This document shows positions 42,646-53,549 of a stretch of DNA of 64,000 bases, piece by piece. Source of the stretch: Salegentibacter salegens (GTDB lineage: Bacteria > Bacteroidota > Bacteroidia > Flavobacteriales > Flavobacteriaceae); NCBI RefSeq assembly GCF_900142975.1, contig NZ_LT670848.1, positions 2,852,001 to 2,916,000 on the forward strand. Reading direction: 5' to 3'. A program made the translations under genes and the position numbers. The notes under the pieces are model-generated. The model had not been told where the DNA came from and did no database searches. It saw only the letters and a list, made by a program, of their open reading frames with translations. Position 1 is the stretch's first letter. The number at the start of each line of letters is the position of its first letter.

Positions 42646-44010
42646 TTACCCAAACAAATGGCTTACCACATCTTCAATTTTAGCAACTTTAATGATATTT
42701 ATTGTGAAGTTATTTTTTGGAATCTTACTTTGTTTGGAAACCATAATTCCGGCAAAGCCTAGTTTTTCAGCTTCCATAATGCGTTGTTCTACGCGGGTCA
42801 CGGGTCTAATTTCTCCGGCAAGACCAACTTCAGCAGCAAAACATATATCTTTTGGAATGGAAACATCTTCATTTGAAGATAAAATCGCGGCAATTACAGC
42901 TAGGTCTATTGCAGGATCATCTACGGTGATTCCACCGGTAATATTTAGAAAAACATCTTTAGCACCAAGTCTAAAGCCGGCACGTTTTTCTAAGACCGCC
43001 AGCAACATGTTCAGTCTTTTTACATTATAACCGGTAGCCGAACGTTGCGGAGTGCCATAAACCGCTGTGCTTACCAGTGCCTGGATTTCTATCATAAGTG
43101 GGCGCATTCCTTCCAGGGTGGCTGAAATTGCTGTTCCGCTAAGATCTTCATCATTCTTGGAAATTAAAATTTCAGAAGGATTGCTTACTTCTCGAAGTCC
43201 GCTGCCCTGCATTTCGTAGATGCCAAGTTCGTGGGTGGAGCCAAAGCGGTTTTTGTGAGCTCTTAGTATTCTATATACGTGGTTCCTGTCGCCTTCAAAC
43301 TGTAAAACGGTGTCTACCATATGCTCTAGCACTTTTGGGCCGGCAATGCTTCCTTCTTTAGTAATATGGCCAATTAAGATAACTGGTGTATTCGTTTCTT
43401 TTGCGAATTTTATAAGTTCTGCGGTGCATTCTCTAATTTGAGAAATACTGCCCGGCGCACTTTCAATATAATCGCTGTGTAGGGTTTGGATTGAATCTAT
43501 AATAATCACTTCGGGCTCTATAGCTTCAATTTGCCTAAAGATATTTTGGGTTTTGGTTTCGGTAAGAATATAGCAGTTGGCCGCAACTGGGTTTATACGC
43601 TCAGCCCGCATTTTTATTTGCTGCTGACTTTCTTCCCCGGAAACATATAAAACTTTGTAGTTTAACTGAAGCGAAATTTGAAGTAAAAGCGTACTTTTTC
43701 CTATGCCCGGTTCACCGCCCAGTAGGGTGAGCGATCCCGGAACAAGTCCGCCGCCTAAAACACGATCCAGCTCATTATTGCCGGTATGCCATCGGTTTTG
43801 AGGGCTATTTTCAATTTCAGCTATTTTTAGAGGTTTGGCAGTACGTTTTGCTTCTCGCTCACTTGGCGATTTCCAGTCTTTTGCATCGGGCTTTTCTACA
43901 ATTTCTTCAGCAATGGTATTCCATTCGCCACAAGCGCTGCATTTGCCCTGCCATTTTGCATATTGGCTACCACAGTTCTGGCAGTAAAACGTTGATTTAA
44001 CTTTGGCCAT
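42646..44010 (-). CDS. radA: DNA repair protein RadA (Sms)
   Basis: Branch-migration ATPase in homologous recombination. 454 residues. N-terminal zinc finger FYCQNCGSQYAKWQGKCSACGEW, Walker A GGEPGIGKSTLLLQI near 95, Walker B VIIIDSIQTL, and the RadA signature AHKNRFGSTHELGIYEM near 255. A Lon-protease-like C-terminal domain follows (ITGGITVDDPAIDLAV), without a peptidase serine as is normal. Probably in the minus-strand run panC, panD, flippase-like, esterase-like, radA. Confidence 0.96.
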   Translation of the reverse strand: MAKVKSTFYCQNCGSQYAKWQGKCSACGEWNTIAEEIVEKPDAKDWKSPSEREAKRTAKPLKIAEIENSPQNRWHTGNNELDRVLGGGLVPGSLTLLGGEPGIGKSTLLLQISLQLNYKVLYVSGEESQQQIKMRAERINPVAANCYILTETKTQNIFRQIEAIEPEVIIIDSIQTLHSDYIESAPGSISQIRECTAELIKFAKETNTPVILIGHITKEGSIAGPKVLEHMVDTVLQFEGDRNHVYRILRAHKNRFGSTHELGIYEMQGSGLREVSNPSEILISKNDEDLSGTAISATLEGMRPLMIEIQALVSTAVYGTPQRSATGYNVKRLNMLLAVLEKRAGFRLGAKDVFLNITGGITVDDPAIDLAVIAAILSSNEDVSIPKDICFAAEVGLAGEIRPVTRVEQRIMEAEKLGFAGIMVSKQSKIPKNNFTINIIKVAKIEDVVSHLFG

Positions 44011-44029
44011 TTAGCTTTGATTTTTCCCG

Positions 44030-45178
44030 CTAATAACCGAAATCTTTTTTAATTGCATCAGCTTTTGCAAGCATAAAATCGGTATCTAAAAATGCGATTT
44101 TTTCCTGCCCGTAGGCATTTTGATAGGTACGCATCGCTTTCTTGGGGTTTCCAGTTTCTTCCTCATAACGAGCTTCAAAAAAAGTTCCCAGCATAGTACC
44201 TGGATAATTATCGTAAGCCAATTTGCTTAAATCCTTATAATCGTCCCAACGTCGTGTTTTTTCAATCGCATTATGAACGGCCATAAAATCTTCTAATCTT
44301 ATTTTTTTCTGAATATTGAAAAGCTCATTAATGCTCTCATATTTATCTCGTAAAAATTCAACTGAAGATACCGAAGTTTGCAGTAAAAGTTCGTTGTAAT
44401 CTTTTTGACTAATAGGCCGGTAAACGTTAAACAGACTTTCTAAGGCAGAAGGTATTGCTTTTCCTACCAGGGAATAATGTGTAGCGTTTTCAAAATTATC
44501 GAACTTATAAGTTACCAAGTCGTTTTCTATTGCGGCAAGCTGGGAGTTTAGATCTTCAATTCCCTTTTTTAACTGAGGAATATCAGAAGTTCCCGTAGCC
44601 AGGTAGATCCACTTTTTAGTTTGAGATTTCGCAAGATTACTACTAATTCTATCGGCCATTGGAGGTGCTAAATCTGGACTTAGGTTAATGTAACCATCAA
44701 AAATAGGATCGGGTTTTAGCAAATAATAATTGATAAAATTTGCGGTATAATCGTGGCCGGCAATTACCCTGAAATCTGCAGTTCGATATTTATTATCTAG
44801 ATGCTGCATAAGTTCCATTCCCAGGAATTCAAAAAAGGCCGCGCCTTTATCTGCCGGAAGAAAATTTTGCTCATCATAATAAGCATCGTCCATACGGGTT
44901 TTACTTTGGTTGATGCCTACTACAATCATTTCGGGCGCATCTTCCCAATAGGAAGAATAATCTACGTTACCTGCCATAGGTTCAAACAGGTAGTCACCAT
45001 CTAATACAAGAATCACCGGATAGGTTTTTTCGGTATTTTCCTCGTAATTTCGTGGGAGTTGAATTTTGATTTCCCTTGTCTCACCGAGTTTTTCGGAAGA
45101 AATCGTTTCGTAAAGAGTTTGTGCTGGACTTAGTAGCGGCGCCACTAGCAGCACAAAAATTAGTAATTTTTTTACCAT
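44030..45178 (-). CDS. Esterase-fold protein lacking the usual serine
   Basis: 382 residues. A signal peptide (MVKKLLIFVLLVAPLLSPAQ) precedes an esterase D/Fes-like domain: YPVILVLDGDYLFEPMAGNVDY and MIVVGINQSKTR. The nucleophile-elbow position reads VIAGHDYTANFINYYLL, with Asp instead of the serine seen in the paralogue at 6033 (VGHSLGG). NATHYSLVGKAIP near 235 could be the histidine part. The C-terminal part (about 260 on) is helical, possibly TPR-like. It may be a non-catalytic or altered hydrolase. Located 19 nt before radA. Confidence 0.8.
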   Translation of the reverse strand: MVKKLLIFVLLVAPLLSPAQTLYETISSEKLGETREIKIQLPRNYEENTEKTYPVILVLDGDYLFEPMAGNVDYSSYWEDAPEMIVVGINQSKTRMDDAYYDEQNFLPADKGAAFFEFLGMELMQHLDNKYRTADFRVIAGHDYTANFINYYLLKPDPIFDGYINLSPDLAPPMADRISSNLAKSQTKKWIYLATGTSDIPQLKKGIEDLNSQLAAIENDLVTYKFDNFENATHYSLVGKAIPSALESLFNVYRPISQKDYNELLLQTSVSSVEFLRDKYESINELFNIQKKIRLEDFMAVHNAIEKTRRWDDYKDLSKLAYDNYPGTMLGTFFEARYEEETGNPKKAMRTYQNAYGQEKIAFLDTDFMLAKADAIKKDFGY

Positions 45179-45215
45179 AGGTGTTAGGTTTTGTTTAACC
45201 TACACAAGATATATA

Positions 45216-46181
45216 TTATTTTTGACGGTTGAAAATAGGTAGTAAAATAAAGGATAATCCGCCTAAAATGAGGACCATTACGGTTTGTGTGCCCCAGGTG
45301 AGCCAGCCAAATGCTTCACCATTTTGTTTAGAAATGTTAAAAAGCATCAAAATTGCACCAATTGCTACAGGATAAACGCCAATTCCGCCATTTGTTGCAG
45401 AAATGGCAAAAGAACCTACGACAAAAGCAGCCATAATTATTGAAAATGGAGTATTTTCCAGTCCGGGTATTGAAAATACAACAACGTAAAACATAAGAAT
45501 GTACATCAACCAAATGAAAAGGGTATGAAATATAAACGCCCATTTTTGTTTCATTTTTAAAATACTGCGCATTCCCTCTAAAAGACCTTGAGCCATTTTT
45601 CTAATACGTACCAGGAAAGAAAGTTGAGATCTTTTAATAATTTGCAGGCCTAAAACACCAATAAATACCAGGCCTAAAAGAATTCCAACGCTAATTAACG
45701 GATTAATTTCGTTGGCTTTAAAATAGGCAAGTAGGTGTTCGGTTTGAAGAAATAATGTGATGGCTGTTATACTAAGCATAACAATAACATCGGCTATTCT
45801 TTCAGAAATAATAGTTCCGAAAGCTTTTTCAAAAGGGATTTTCTCATAAGTAGAAAGGCTGGCAGCTCGTAACACCTCACCAGATCTTGGAATTCCAAAA
45901 TTAGCAAGATAACCTGCCATTACTGCCATAAAACTGTTGGCTAATTTGGGTTTGTAGCCCAGTGGCTCTAGCATAAATTTCCATCTATAAGCGCGGGAAA
46001 GGTGTGAAAGACCTCCAAAAAGCATAGAAAGCAATAAAAACCACGGGTTGGCAGTTAAAATATTTTGCCATAATTCTTGCCGTTCCTGCGGTGTGGCGCT
46101 TTTAAGAGAATACCAGATTAAAAAAACTCCCAATAATAATGGGAGTACGATTTTAAGTATTTTAAATATCTTCTTCTTCAA
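45216..46181 (-). CDS. Flippase-like membrane protein (LPG synthase TM domain)
   Basis: 321 residues with seven to eight hydrophobic helices, of the UPF0104/AglD-type family that shares the membrane domain of lysylphosphatidylglycerol synthase (MprF). LSHLSRAYRWKFMLEPLGYKPK, GYLANFGIPRSGEVLRAASLSTYE and NGGIGVYPVAIGAILML are family landmarks. There is no synthase domain, so it is probably a flippase or glycosyl-lipid transfer partner; unproven. It lies 4 nt after panD. Confidence 0.85.
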   Translation of the reverse strand: MKKKIFKILKIVLPLLLGVFLIWYSLKSATPQERQELWQNILTANPWFLLLSMLFGGLSHLSRAYRWKFMLEPLGYKPKLANSFMAVMAGYLANFGIPRSGEVLRAASLSTYEKIPFEKAFGTIISERIADVIVMLSITAITLFLQTEHLLAYFKANEINPLISVGILLGLVFIGVLGLQIIKRSQLSFLVRIRKMAQGLLEGMRSILKMKQKWAFIFHTLFIWLMYILMFYVVVFSIPGLENTPFSIIMAAFVVGSFAISATNGGIGVYPVAIGAILMLFNISKQNGEAFGWLTWGTQTVMVLILGGLSFILLPIFNRQK

Positions 46182-46185
46182 TTGA

Positions 46186-46536
46186 TTAACTCAAAAGATT
46201 GGTTTCTTCATTCGGAAAAACGAGGGAGGGTTTAAAAGCTTTCGCTTCTTCAAAATCCATAATTGCATACGCGATAAGGATTAAAATATCACCTTTAGCA
46301 ACTTTTCTTGCTGCGGCACCGTTTAAAGTAATCTCTCCAGAATTTCTTGGTCCGGGGATTACGTAAGTTTCTAAACGCTCACCATTGTTATTATTTACAA
46401 TTTGAACTTTTTCACCTTCAATAATATTAGCGGCCTCCATTAGATCCTCATCTATGGTGATGCTTCCAATATAATTTAAATCGGCACCTGTAACTTTTAC
46501 CCTGTGTATTTTAGATTTTACTACGTGAACTTGCAT
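46186..46536 (-). CDS. panD: Aspartate 1-decarboxylase proenzyme
   Basis: Makes beta-alanine for pantothenate. 116 residues, with self-cleavage at Gly24-Ser25 in [12 protein letters not shown] to form the pyruvoyl group. [26 protein letters not shown] is typical. It follows panC with 3 nt between, so the pair supplies both the beta-alanine and its ligation to pantoate; panB is not in the window. Confidence 0.96.
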   Translation of the reverse strand: MQVHVVKSKIHRVKVTGADLNYIGSITIDEDLMEAANIIEGEKVQIVNNNNGERLETYVIPGPRNSGEITLNGAAARKVAKGDILILIAYAIMDFEEAKAFKPSLVFPNEETNLLS

Positions 46537-46539
46537 AGA

Positions 46540-47397
46540 TTATTCTTCGTTGTTTAAAGCAATATTGTCTATAAGCCTAATATCGCCAGCATAAGCCGCT
46601 ATAAAAGCGCGGTAATTATTGCCTTTTCTTTTTCGGTTAATTTTTTTTAAAGTCTGGGTATTTGCAATTTCAAAATATTCCAATTCTAGAACGGGATGAT
46701 TTTTAAATTGTTCTTTTACCCAATCGTGTATATAATCTGCACTTTTTGTGCCAAATAGTTCCTGGGTTTTAAGGAGGGTCTTGTAAATAAACGAAGCTTT
46801 TTCACGTTGATCTATATTCAATCTTTCGTTTCTTGAACTCCTTGCTAAACCGTTGTCTTCCCGTAAAATGGGACAGCCTACTATTTCTACCGGAAGCCCC
46901 GCTTTTTCGGTTAATTTTCTTACAATTTGCAGTTGCTGAAAGTCTTTTTCGCCAAAAAAAGCTTTGTGTGGTTCTACGACGGTAAACAGTCTTTTTACAA
47001 TAGTTCCCACACCGTCAAAATGTCCGTTTCGGTATTTTCCTTCCATTACCTGCTCCAAACCGTCAAAATTAAACTGCTCAGAACTTATATTTTCACCGTA
47101 TAATTCTTTAGCAGTAGGGGCGAAAATCCAGAGGTTGTCACTGGCCTCTTCCAGGAGCTTAATGTCCTGGTCTAAAGTGCGTGGATATTTCTCAAGATCT
47201 GCAGGATTGTCAAATTGGGTTGGGTTTACAAAGATGCTGATAATCACCCGGTCACAAGCTTGTAAAGCCTGTTTTACCAAAGATAAATGACCGTGGTGTA
47301 AAGCACCCATTGTAGGCACTAAGCCAATGGTTTTGGCTTTAGATTTTTCGGCTTTAATAGCCGCTTTTAAAGGGGTTTTTTCTTTGAAAACCTGCAT
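46540..47397 (-). CDS. panC: Pantoate-beta-alanine ligase
   Basis: Condenses pantoate and beta-alanine with ATP to give pantothenate. 285 residues. VPTMGALHHGHLSLVKQA carries the HxGH nucleotide motif, FVNPTQFDNPADLEKYPRTLDQD and FGEKDFQQLQIVRKL follow, and RSSRNERL is the KMSKS-like loop. First gene of the minus-strand run. Confidence 0.97.
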   Translation of the reverse strand: MQVFKEKTPLKAAIKAEKSKAKTIGLVPTMGALHHGHLSLVKQALQACDRVIISIFVNPTQFDNPADLEKYPRTLDQDIKLLEEASDNLWIFAPTAKELYGENISSEQFNFDGLEQVMEGKYRNGHFDGVGTIVKRLFTVVEPHKAFFGEKDFQQLQIVRKLTEKAGLPVEIVGCPILREDNGLARSSRNERLNIDQREKASFIYKTLLKTQELFGTKSADYIHDWVKEQFKNHPVLELEYFEIANTQTLKKINRKRKGNNYRAFIAAYAGDIRLIDNIALNNEE

Positions 47398-47420
47398 TTT
47401 ATTATAAAATTAACAGCGTG

Positions 47421-47428
47421 CAAACTTA
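47421..47428 (-). promoter_or_regulatory. -7 box (TAAGTTTG) for panC
   Basis: TAnnTTTG on the minus strand, 23 nt before the panC start, in the 110-nt divergent gap. Confidence 0.5.
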
Positions 47429-47459
47429 ATATATTACCAGCAATCTGCATAAATTTTTG

Positions 47460-47467
47460 TAATTTTG
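47460..47467 (+). promoter_or_regulatory. -7 box (TAATTTTG) for the glycogen synthase-like gene
   Basis: TAnnTTTG, 40 nt before the ATG at 47508, back to back with the panC box. Confidence 0.5.
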
Positions 47468-47507
47468 CGTGTTTTTTGTTCGCAATCGCAATTAAAGCAA
47501 TCTATTT

Positions 47508-48320
47508 ATGAAAGATAAGAGGATATTGTACGTATCATCTGAAGTTATTCCTTACCTGCCTGAAACCGAAATATCATCCACGTCTTTTGAAGCCGCAAAA
47601 ATGGTAAATAATATTGGAGGGCAAATTAGAATTTTTATGCCCCGGTTTGGTAACATCAACGAACGTCGCCACCAGTTACACGAAGTGATAAGACTGTCGG
47701 GGATGAATTTGGTGATTAATGACCTGGATATGCCGTTGATTATTAAAGTGGCTTCAATCCCAAAGGAGAGAATGCAGGTTTACTTTATAGATAACGAAGA
47801 TTATTTTAAAAGAAAAGCTACACTTACCGATGAAGAAGGCAATATGTTTGACGATAACGACGAGCGAGCCATCTTTTTCGCTAAAGGAGTAATAGAAACC
47901 GTTAAGAAATTAAACTGGTCTCCCGATATTATTCACGTTCACGGCTGGCTGGCATCCTTACTTCCGCTATACCTTAGACGTTATTACGGTAATGAGCCTC
48001 TATTTAGTGGGGCAAAAATAGTTACCTCTATATACAATCAAGACTTCGAAGGAACGTTAGATGAAGATATGCAGGAGAAAGTTTTGTATGACGGGATGGA
48101 GAAAGAAGATATAAAACATTTAAAAACCCCAAACTATGTTAATTTAATGAAGCTTGCGGCAGATCATTCAGATGCTATAATTACTGCAGGAGAAAGCATC
48201 CCTGAAGATCTTTCAAAATACATTGGCAAGCTTAATAAGCCTATACTTCCATATAAAAACAGGGAAGAGTTTAGCCAGGCTTATCAGGATTTTTACACTA
48301 ACGAAGTTTTATCTGAATAG
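47508..48320 (+). CDS. Glycogen/starch synthase, N-terminal domain only
   Basis: 270 residues matching only the N-terminal GT5 half: ILYVSSEVIPYLPETEISSTSFEAAKMVNNIGGQIRIFMPRFG and DIIHVHGWLASLLPLYLRR. The C-terminal half that holds the nucleotide-sugar site is absent, and the next gene starts 13 nt later, so this is not a simple frameshift. Similar short proteins occur in other Flavobacteriaceae, as I recall. The usual K-x-G-G-L motif near the N-terminus is also not seen. Catalysis is doubtful. Confidence 0.82.
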   Translation: MKDKRILYVSSEVIPYLPETEISSTSFEAAKMVNNIGGQIRIFMPRFGNINERRHQLHEVIRLSGMNLVINDLDMPLIIKVASIPKERMQVYFIDNEDYFKRKATLTDEEGNMFDDNDERAIFFAKGVIETVKKLNWSPDIIHVHGWLASLLPLYLRRYYGNEPLFSGAKIVTSIYNQDFEGTLDEDMQEKVLYDGMEKEDIKHLKTPNYVNLMKLAADHSDAIITAGESIPEDLSKYIGKLNKPILPYKNREEFSQAYQDFYTNEVLSE

Positions 48321-48333
48321 AAATTTTTATCGA

Positions 48334-49902
48334 ATGAATTTAATGAGAATGATGTACAAAGCAGCAACTATATTTGTTGTTGTTTTTGTTTTTGTGGCCT
48401 GTGATGATGAATATAGCACCGTTGGCGGTGAAATTATAGAAAACCCGAGTAACCTGGAGCTGGAAGAAGTTGAAGTAACCGCTTATAGCAAAAAACTAAA
48501 TTCAGTACAAACCAATAACCTGGGAAATCACTTACTTGGCGTTTATAATCACCCAATTTATGGGCAAACTACGGCCAGTATCCTTAGCCAGATTTCATTA
48601 CCAACCAATAATCCAACTTTTGGAGTTGAACCAGAACTTGATAGTGTGGTTTTAACCATTCCTTATTTTAGCACCGAAGGAGATTTAGACGAAGAAGGGA
48701 ATGTTGAATACGCTTTAGATTCCGTTTACGGAAATACACCAATAAAAATTTCACTTCAAGAATCTAATTATTTCCTAAATGAGTTAGATCCTGAAGCCGA
48801 TTTCCAGGATCGTCAAAAGTATTTTTCAGATCAACAGGACTTATTTGAGCAAAACCTTATTGGAAATGTTATCTATGAAAATGAAAATTTTAGACCCTCT
48901 GCGCAAGCTATCGTCTCTTATGAAGAAAATGCCGAAGGAGAGCAGGATACCATAACTTCAGGTCCCGCTTTAAGAATAAAACTACCGGTAGAGTATTTTA
49001 AGGAAAAAATTATAGATAAGGAAGGCTCCAGTGTTCTTAGCAATAATAACAATTTTAAAAATTATTTACGGGGAATGTTTATTAAGGCCGAAGCAACTGC
49101 TGAAGATGGCACAATGATGTTATTTAATCTTCAGGCTGGTGACGCCGGGATCGAGCTTTTTTATACTACTGAAGTTGAAACTACAAACGATGATGGTGAT
49201 ACTGAAACAGTAAGAGATGCCAGGAGTTACGATTTGAATTTTGGAAGTACTATTGTAAACACATTTTTAGGCGAATATCCTGGAGATGTATTGCAGGCTA
49301 TAGAAGAAAGCAATGAAGATTCTGGTGCCGAAAAGCTTTTCCTTAATGGAGGAGAAGGAACTATGGCGGTGATAGAGCTTTTTGAAAATGAAGAGCAAAT
49401 AGCGGCATTTAGAGAAAACGAATGGTTAATTAACGAAGCAAATCTTACGTTTTATGTAGATCAGGATTTTGTTGCCGGGATTGATGAGCCAACTCGTTTA
49501 TATCTATATAATTTAGATGATAATAGAATTATAGCCGATTATAGTTTTGCTACTAATTTTGTGCAAGACGGTAATGAGAATAATCCAGCTACCTCGCTTT
49601 CCTCATTTTCAACTCCTTTGGAAATTGATGAAGATGAAAACGGAGTGCGTTATAAACTTAATGTTACTCAACACGTAACTAATATTATTGAAGACGAAGC
49701 AGATAATGTAAGATTAGGTCTTGCTATTACTCAAAATATAAATATCACCAGTAACTCAGCGGTTAGAAATACTGAAAATGTAAAATTTTATCCTGTGATG
49801 GGTATTGTTAGTCCTAAGGGCACTGTGTTGCACGGTAATCTTTCTAATAACGAAGAAAAAAGACTGAAACTTAGAATTTATTATACTGAAATTAATAATT
49901 AA
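48334..49902 (+). CDS. DUF4270 lipoprotein
   Basis: 522 residues from the ATG at 48334. The signal ends VVVFVFVACDDE with a likely lipidated cysteine. EYSTVGGEIIENPSNLELEEVEVTAYSKKLNSVQTNNLGNHLLGVYNHPIYGQT is the DUF4270 opening, and the end SPKGTVLHGNLSNNEEKRLKLRIYYTEINN is typical. Beta-rich surface lipoprotein, function unknown. The frame stays open to 48223 but that part overlaps the previous gene and would bury the signal peptide. glmS follows at 16 nt. Confidence 0.87.
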   Translation: MNLMRMMYKAATIFVVVFVFVACDDEYSTVGGEIIENPSNLELEEVEVTAYSKKLNSVQTNNLGNHLLGVYNHPIYGQTTASILSQISLPTNNPTFGVEPELDSVVLTIPYFSTEGDLDEEGNVEYALDSVYGNTPIKISLQESNYFLNELDPEADFQDRQKYFSDQQDLFEQNLIGNVIYENENFRPSAQAIVSYEENAEGEQDTITSGPALRIKLPVEYFKEKIIDKEGSSVLSNNNNFKNYLRGMFIKAEATAEDGTMMLFNLQAGDAGIELFYTTEVETTNDDGDTETVRDARSYDLNFGSTIVNTFLGEYPGDVLQAIEESNEDSGAEKLFLNGGEGTMAVIELFENEEQIAAFRENEWLINEANLTFYVDQDFVAGIDEPTRLYLYNLDDNRIIADYSFATNFVQDGNENNPATSLSSFSTPLEIDEDENGVRYKLNVTQHVTNIIEDEADNVRLGLAITQNINITSNSAVRNTENVKFYPVMGIVSPKGTVLHGNLSNNEEKRLKLRIYYTEINN

Positions 49903-49918
49903 ATAATACCAATATACT

Positions 49919-51766
49919 ATGTGCGGAATTGTAGGATATATTGGGCATAGGGATGCATATCCCGTTGTCTTAAAAGGACTCCAGAGACTGGAATATCGTG
50001 GTTACGATAGTGCAGGGATTGCCCTTTATGACGGTAAAGAACTTAAAATGTGTAAAACACAGGGTAAGGTTGCCGATCTAAAAGAAAAACTTGAAAATAC
50101 TATTACCACCAACGGGAATGTTGCGATTGGCCATACACGTTGGGCAACCCACGGGGTTCCTAACGATGTAAATAGTCACCCACATTACTCAAATTCTGGG
50201 GATATAGTAATTATCCACAACGGAATTATAGAAAATTACGATGCCCTTAAAAAGGAACTAAAAACTCGTGGTTACACTTTTAAAAGTGACACCGATACCG
50301 AGGTTTTGGTTAATCTTATAGAAGATGTAATTATTAATGAAGGCGTTAAGCTTGGTAAAGCAGTTCAAATTGCACTAAACCAAACTATTGGGGCGTATGC
50401 AATTGCGGTTTATAACAAAACCAAGCCAGATGAGATCGTAGTAGCTCGTTTAGGTAGCCCACTAGCAATTGGCGTTGGGGAAGATGAATTTTTTATAGCT
50501 TCAGATGCCTCTCCATTTATTGAGTATACCAATAATGCAATTTACCTGGAAGATGGGGAAATGGCTGTGGTAAGAAGGGGTAAAGAGGTTAAGGTTAGAA
50601 AGATTAAAGATGATACATTGGTAGATCCTTATATTCAGGAACTTCAACTTAATCTTGAGCAAATTGAAAAAGGTGGTTACGAGCACTTTATGCTTAAAGA
50701 AATTCACGAACAACCAACTGCTATTAAAGATACCTATCGTGGTAGAATGTTGCCCGATGAAGGTTTAATAAGAATGGCCGGGGTAGATGATAACCTGGAG
50801 CGTATTGCGAATGCAAAACGAATTCTTATCGTTGCCTGCGGTACTAGCTGGCACGCTGGCTTGGTAGCTGAATATATTTTTGAGGAGCTTGCGAGAATTC
50901 CTGTAGAAGTAGAGTATGCTTCAGAATTCAGGTACCGTAATCCAATTATTTCAGAAAAAGATGTGATTATAGCTATTTCCCAAAGTGGGGAAACTGCCGA
51001 TACTATGGCGGCTATAAAACTTGCCAAAGAAAAAGGCGCTTTCGCTTTTGGCGTTTGTAATGTAGTTGGTTCTTCTATTTCCAGGGAAACCCACGCGGGG
51101 GCTTACACTCACGCTGGTCCTGAGATTGGGGTAGCTTCAACAAAAGCCTTTACTACGCAAATTACGGTGCTTACTTTAATGGCGCTAAAACTTGCAAAAC
51201 ATAACGGTACGATTTCTAATACAGATTTCAGGACCTATTTGCAGGAAATGGAACGTATTCCTGCTAAAATAGAAAAAGCATTACAAGGTGATGAACATAT
51301 TAAAATGATCGCCGATATTTATAAAGACGCCAGAAACTGCCTGTATTTAGGTAGGGGATTTAACTTCCCGGTGGCGTTAGAAGGAGCGCTTAAGTTAAAA
51401 GAGATCTCCTATATCCACGCTGAAGGTTATCCTGCTGCCGAGATGAAACACGGCCCAATTGCACTTATCGATGAAGAAATGCCGGTAGTGGTTATTGCAA
51501 CCAAAAAAGGACATTACGAAAAAGTAGTAAGCAATATCCAGGAAATTAAATCCAGAAGCGGAAAAATTATCGCTATTGTCACTGAAGGTGACGAGGAGGT
51601 GAGAGATCTTGCCGATCACGTGATTGAAGTGCCTGAAACTTTGGAACCGCTAACACCACTTCTTACAACTATCCCGCTTCAGTTATTATCATACCACATC
51701 GCGGTATTGCTAGGGAAAAATGTAGATCAGCCTAGAAATTTGGCCAAATCTGTTACTGTTGAATAA
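49919..51766 (+). CDS. glmS: Glutamine-fructose-6-phosphate aminotransferase
   Basis: Makes glucosamine 6-phosphate for peptidoglycan and lipopolysaccharide. 615 residues. Cys2 of MCGIVGYIG is the glutaminase nucleophile, and RLEYRGYDSAGIAL and HTRWATHG follow. Two SIS domains start near 290 and 460: ACGTSWHAGLVAEYIFEE, SQSGETADT, and LGRGFNFPVALEGALKLKEISYIHAEGYPAAEMKHGPIAL. Ends KSVTVE. The 16-nt gap upstream cannot hold a glmS ribozyme. A terminator follows. Confidence 0.97.
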   Translation: MCGIVGYIGHRDAYPVVLKGLQRLEYRGYDSAGIALYDGKELKMCKTQGKVADLKEKLENTITTNGNVAIGHTRWATHGVPNDVNSHPHYSNSGDIVIIHNGIIENYDALKKELKTRGYTFKSDTDTEVLVNLIEDVIINEGVKLGKAVQIALNQTIGAYAIAVYNKTKPDEIVVARLGSPLAIGVGEDEFFIASDASPFIEYTNNAIYLEDGEMAVVRRGKEVKVRKIKDDTLVDPYIQELQLNLEQIEKGGYEHFMLKEIHEQPTAIKDTYRGRMLPDEGLIRMAGVDDNLERIANAKRILIVACGTSWHAGLVAEYIFEELARIPVEVEYASEFRYRNPIISEKDVIIAISQSGETADTMAAIKLAKEKGAFAFGVCNVVGSSISRETHAGAYTHAGPEIGVASTKAFTTQITVLTLMALKLAKHNGTISNTDFRTYLQEMERIPAKIEKALQGDEHIKMIADIYKDARNCLYLGRGFNFPVALEGALKLKEISYIHAEGYPAAEMKHGPIALIDEEMPVVVIATKKGHYEKVVSNIQEIKSRSGKIIAIVTEGDEEVRDLADHVIEVPETLEPLTPLLTTIPLQLLSYHIAVLLGKNVDQPRNLAKSVTVE

Positions 51767-51796
51767 ACTTTCAGAATAAATTATAAGAGTATAAAG

Positions 51797-51830
51797 ATCC
51801 CTTCTGAAGACATTTTTAGAAGGGATTTTC
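51797..51830 (+). terminator. Rho-independent terminator after glmS
   Basis: ATCCCTTCT and AGAAGGGAT, 9-bp perfect arms with a 12-nt loop, followed by TTTTCT. Confidence 0.7.
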
Positions 51831-51924
51831 TATTCGGATTAATACTTTTAGATGAATTTTTGCCGACTTTAATAAGCTTCAAAAAAGTTATTTTAAGAGA
51901 GGTATGATTTTATTTAGAAAAAAC

Positions 51925-51932
51925 TATCTTTG
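51925..51932 (+). promoter_or_regulatory. -7 box (TATCTTTG) for atpD
   Basis: TAnnTTTG, 96 nt before the atpD ATG, implying a leader of about 90 nt. I see only weak hairpins in that leader. Confidence 0.55.
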
Positions 51933-52025
51933 CAGCCTGAAAATACCCTTGTGCTATTTTAACACATTGTGAATTATTACATTGAGTATTCAGATATTTT
52001 AAATACGAAAACATTAAAGAATTAA

Positions 52026-53543
<1,518 letters not shown>

Positions 53544-53549
53544 TTAAAA

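Noticed and set aside
42042..46181. Anti-phage defence island around the toxin-antitoxin pair and radA
   Set aside because: Apart from the TA pair all neighbours are conserved housekeeping genes; no nuclease, helicase or sensor typical of defence systems is present.
48223..48333. Longer start for the DUF4270 gene
   Set aside because: It overlaps the previous gene by about 100 nt and would bury the lipoprotein signal peptide.
49880..49919. glmS ribozyme
   Set aside because: The gap upstream of glmS is 16 nt and the element is known mainly from Firmicutes.
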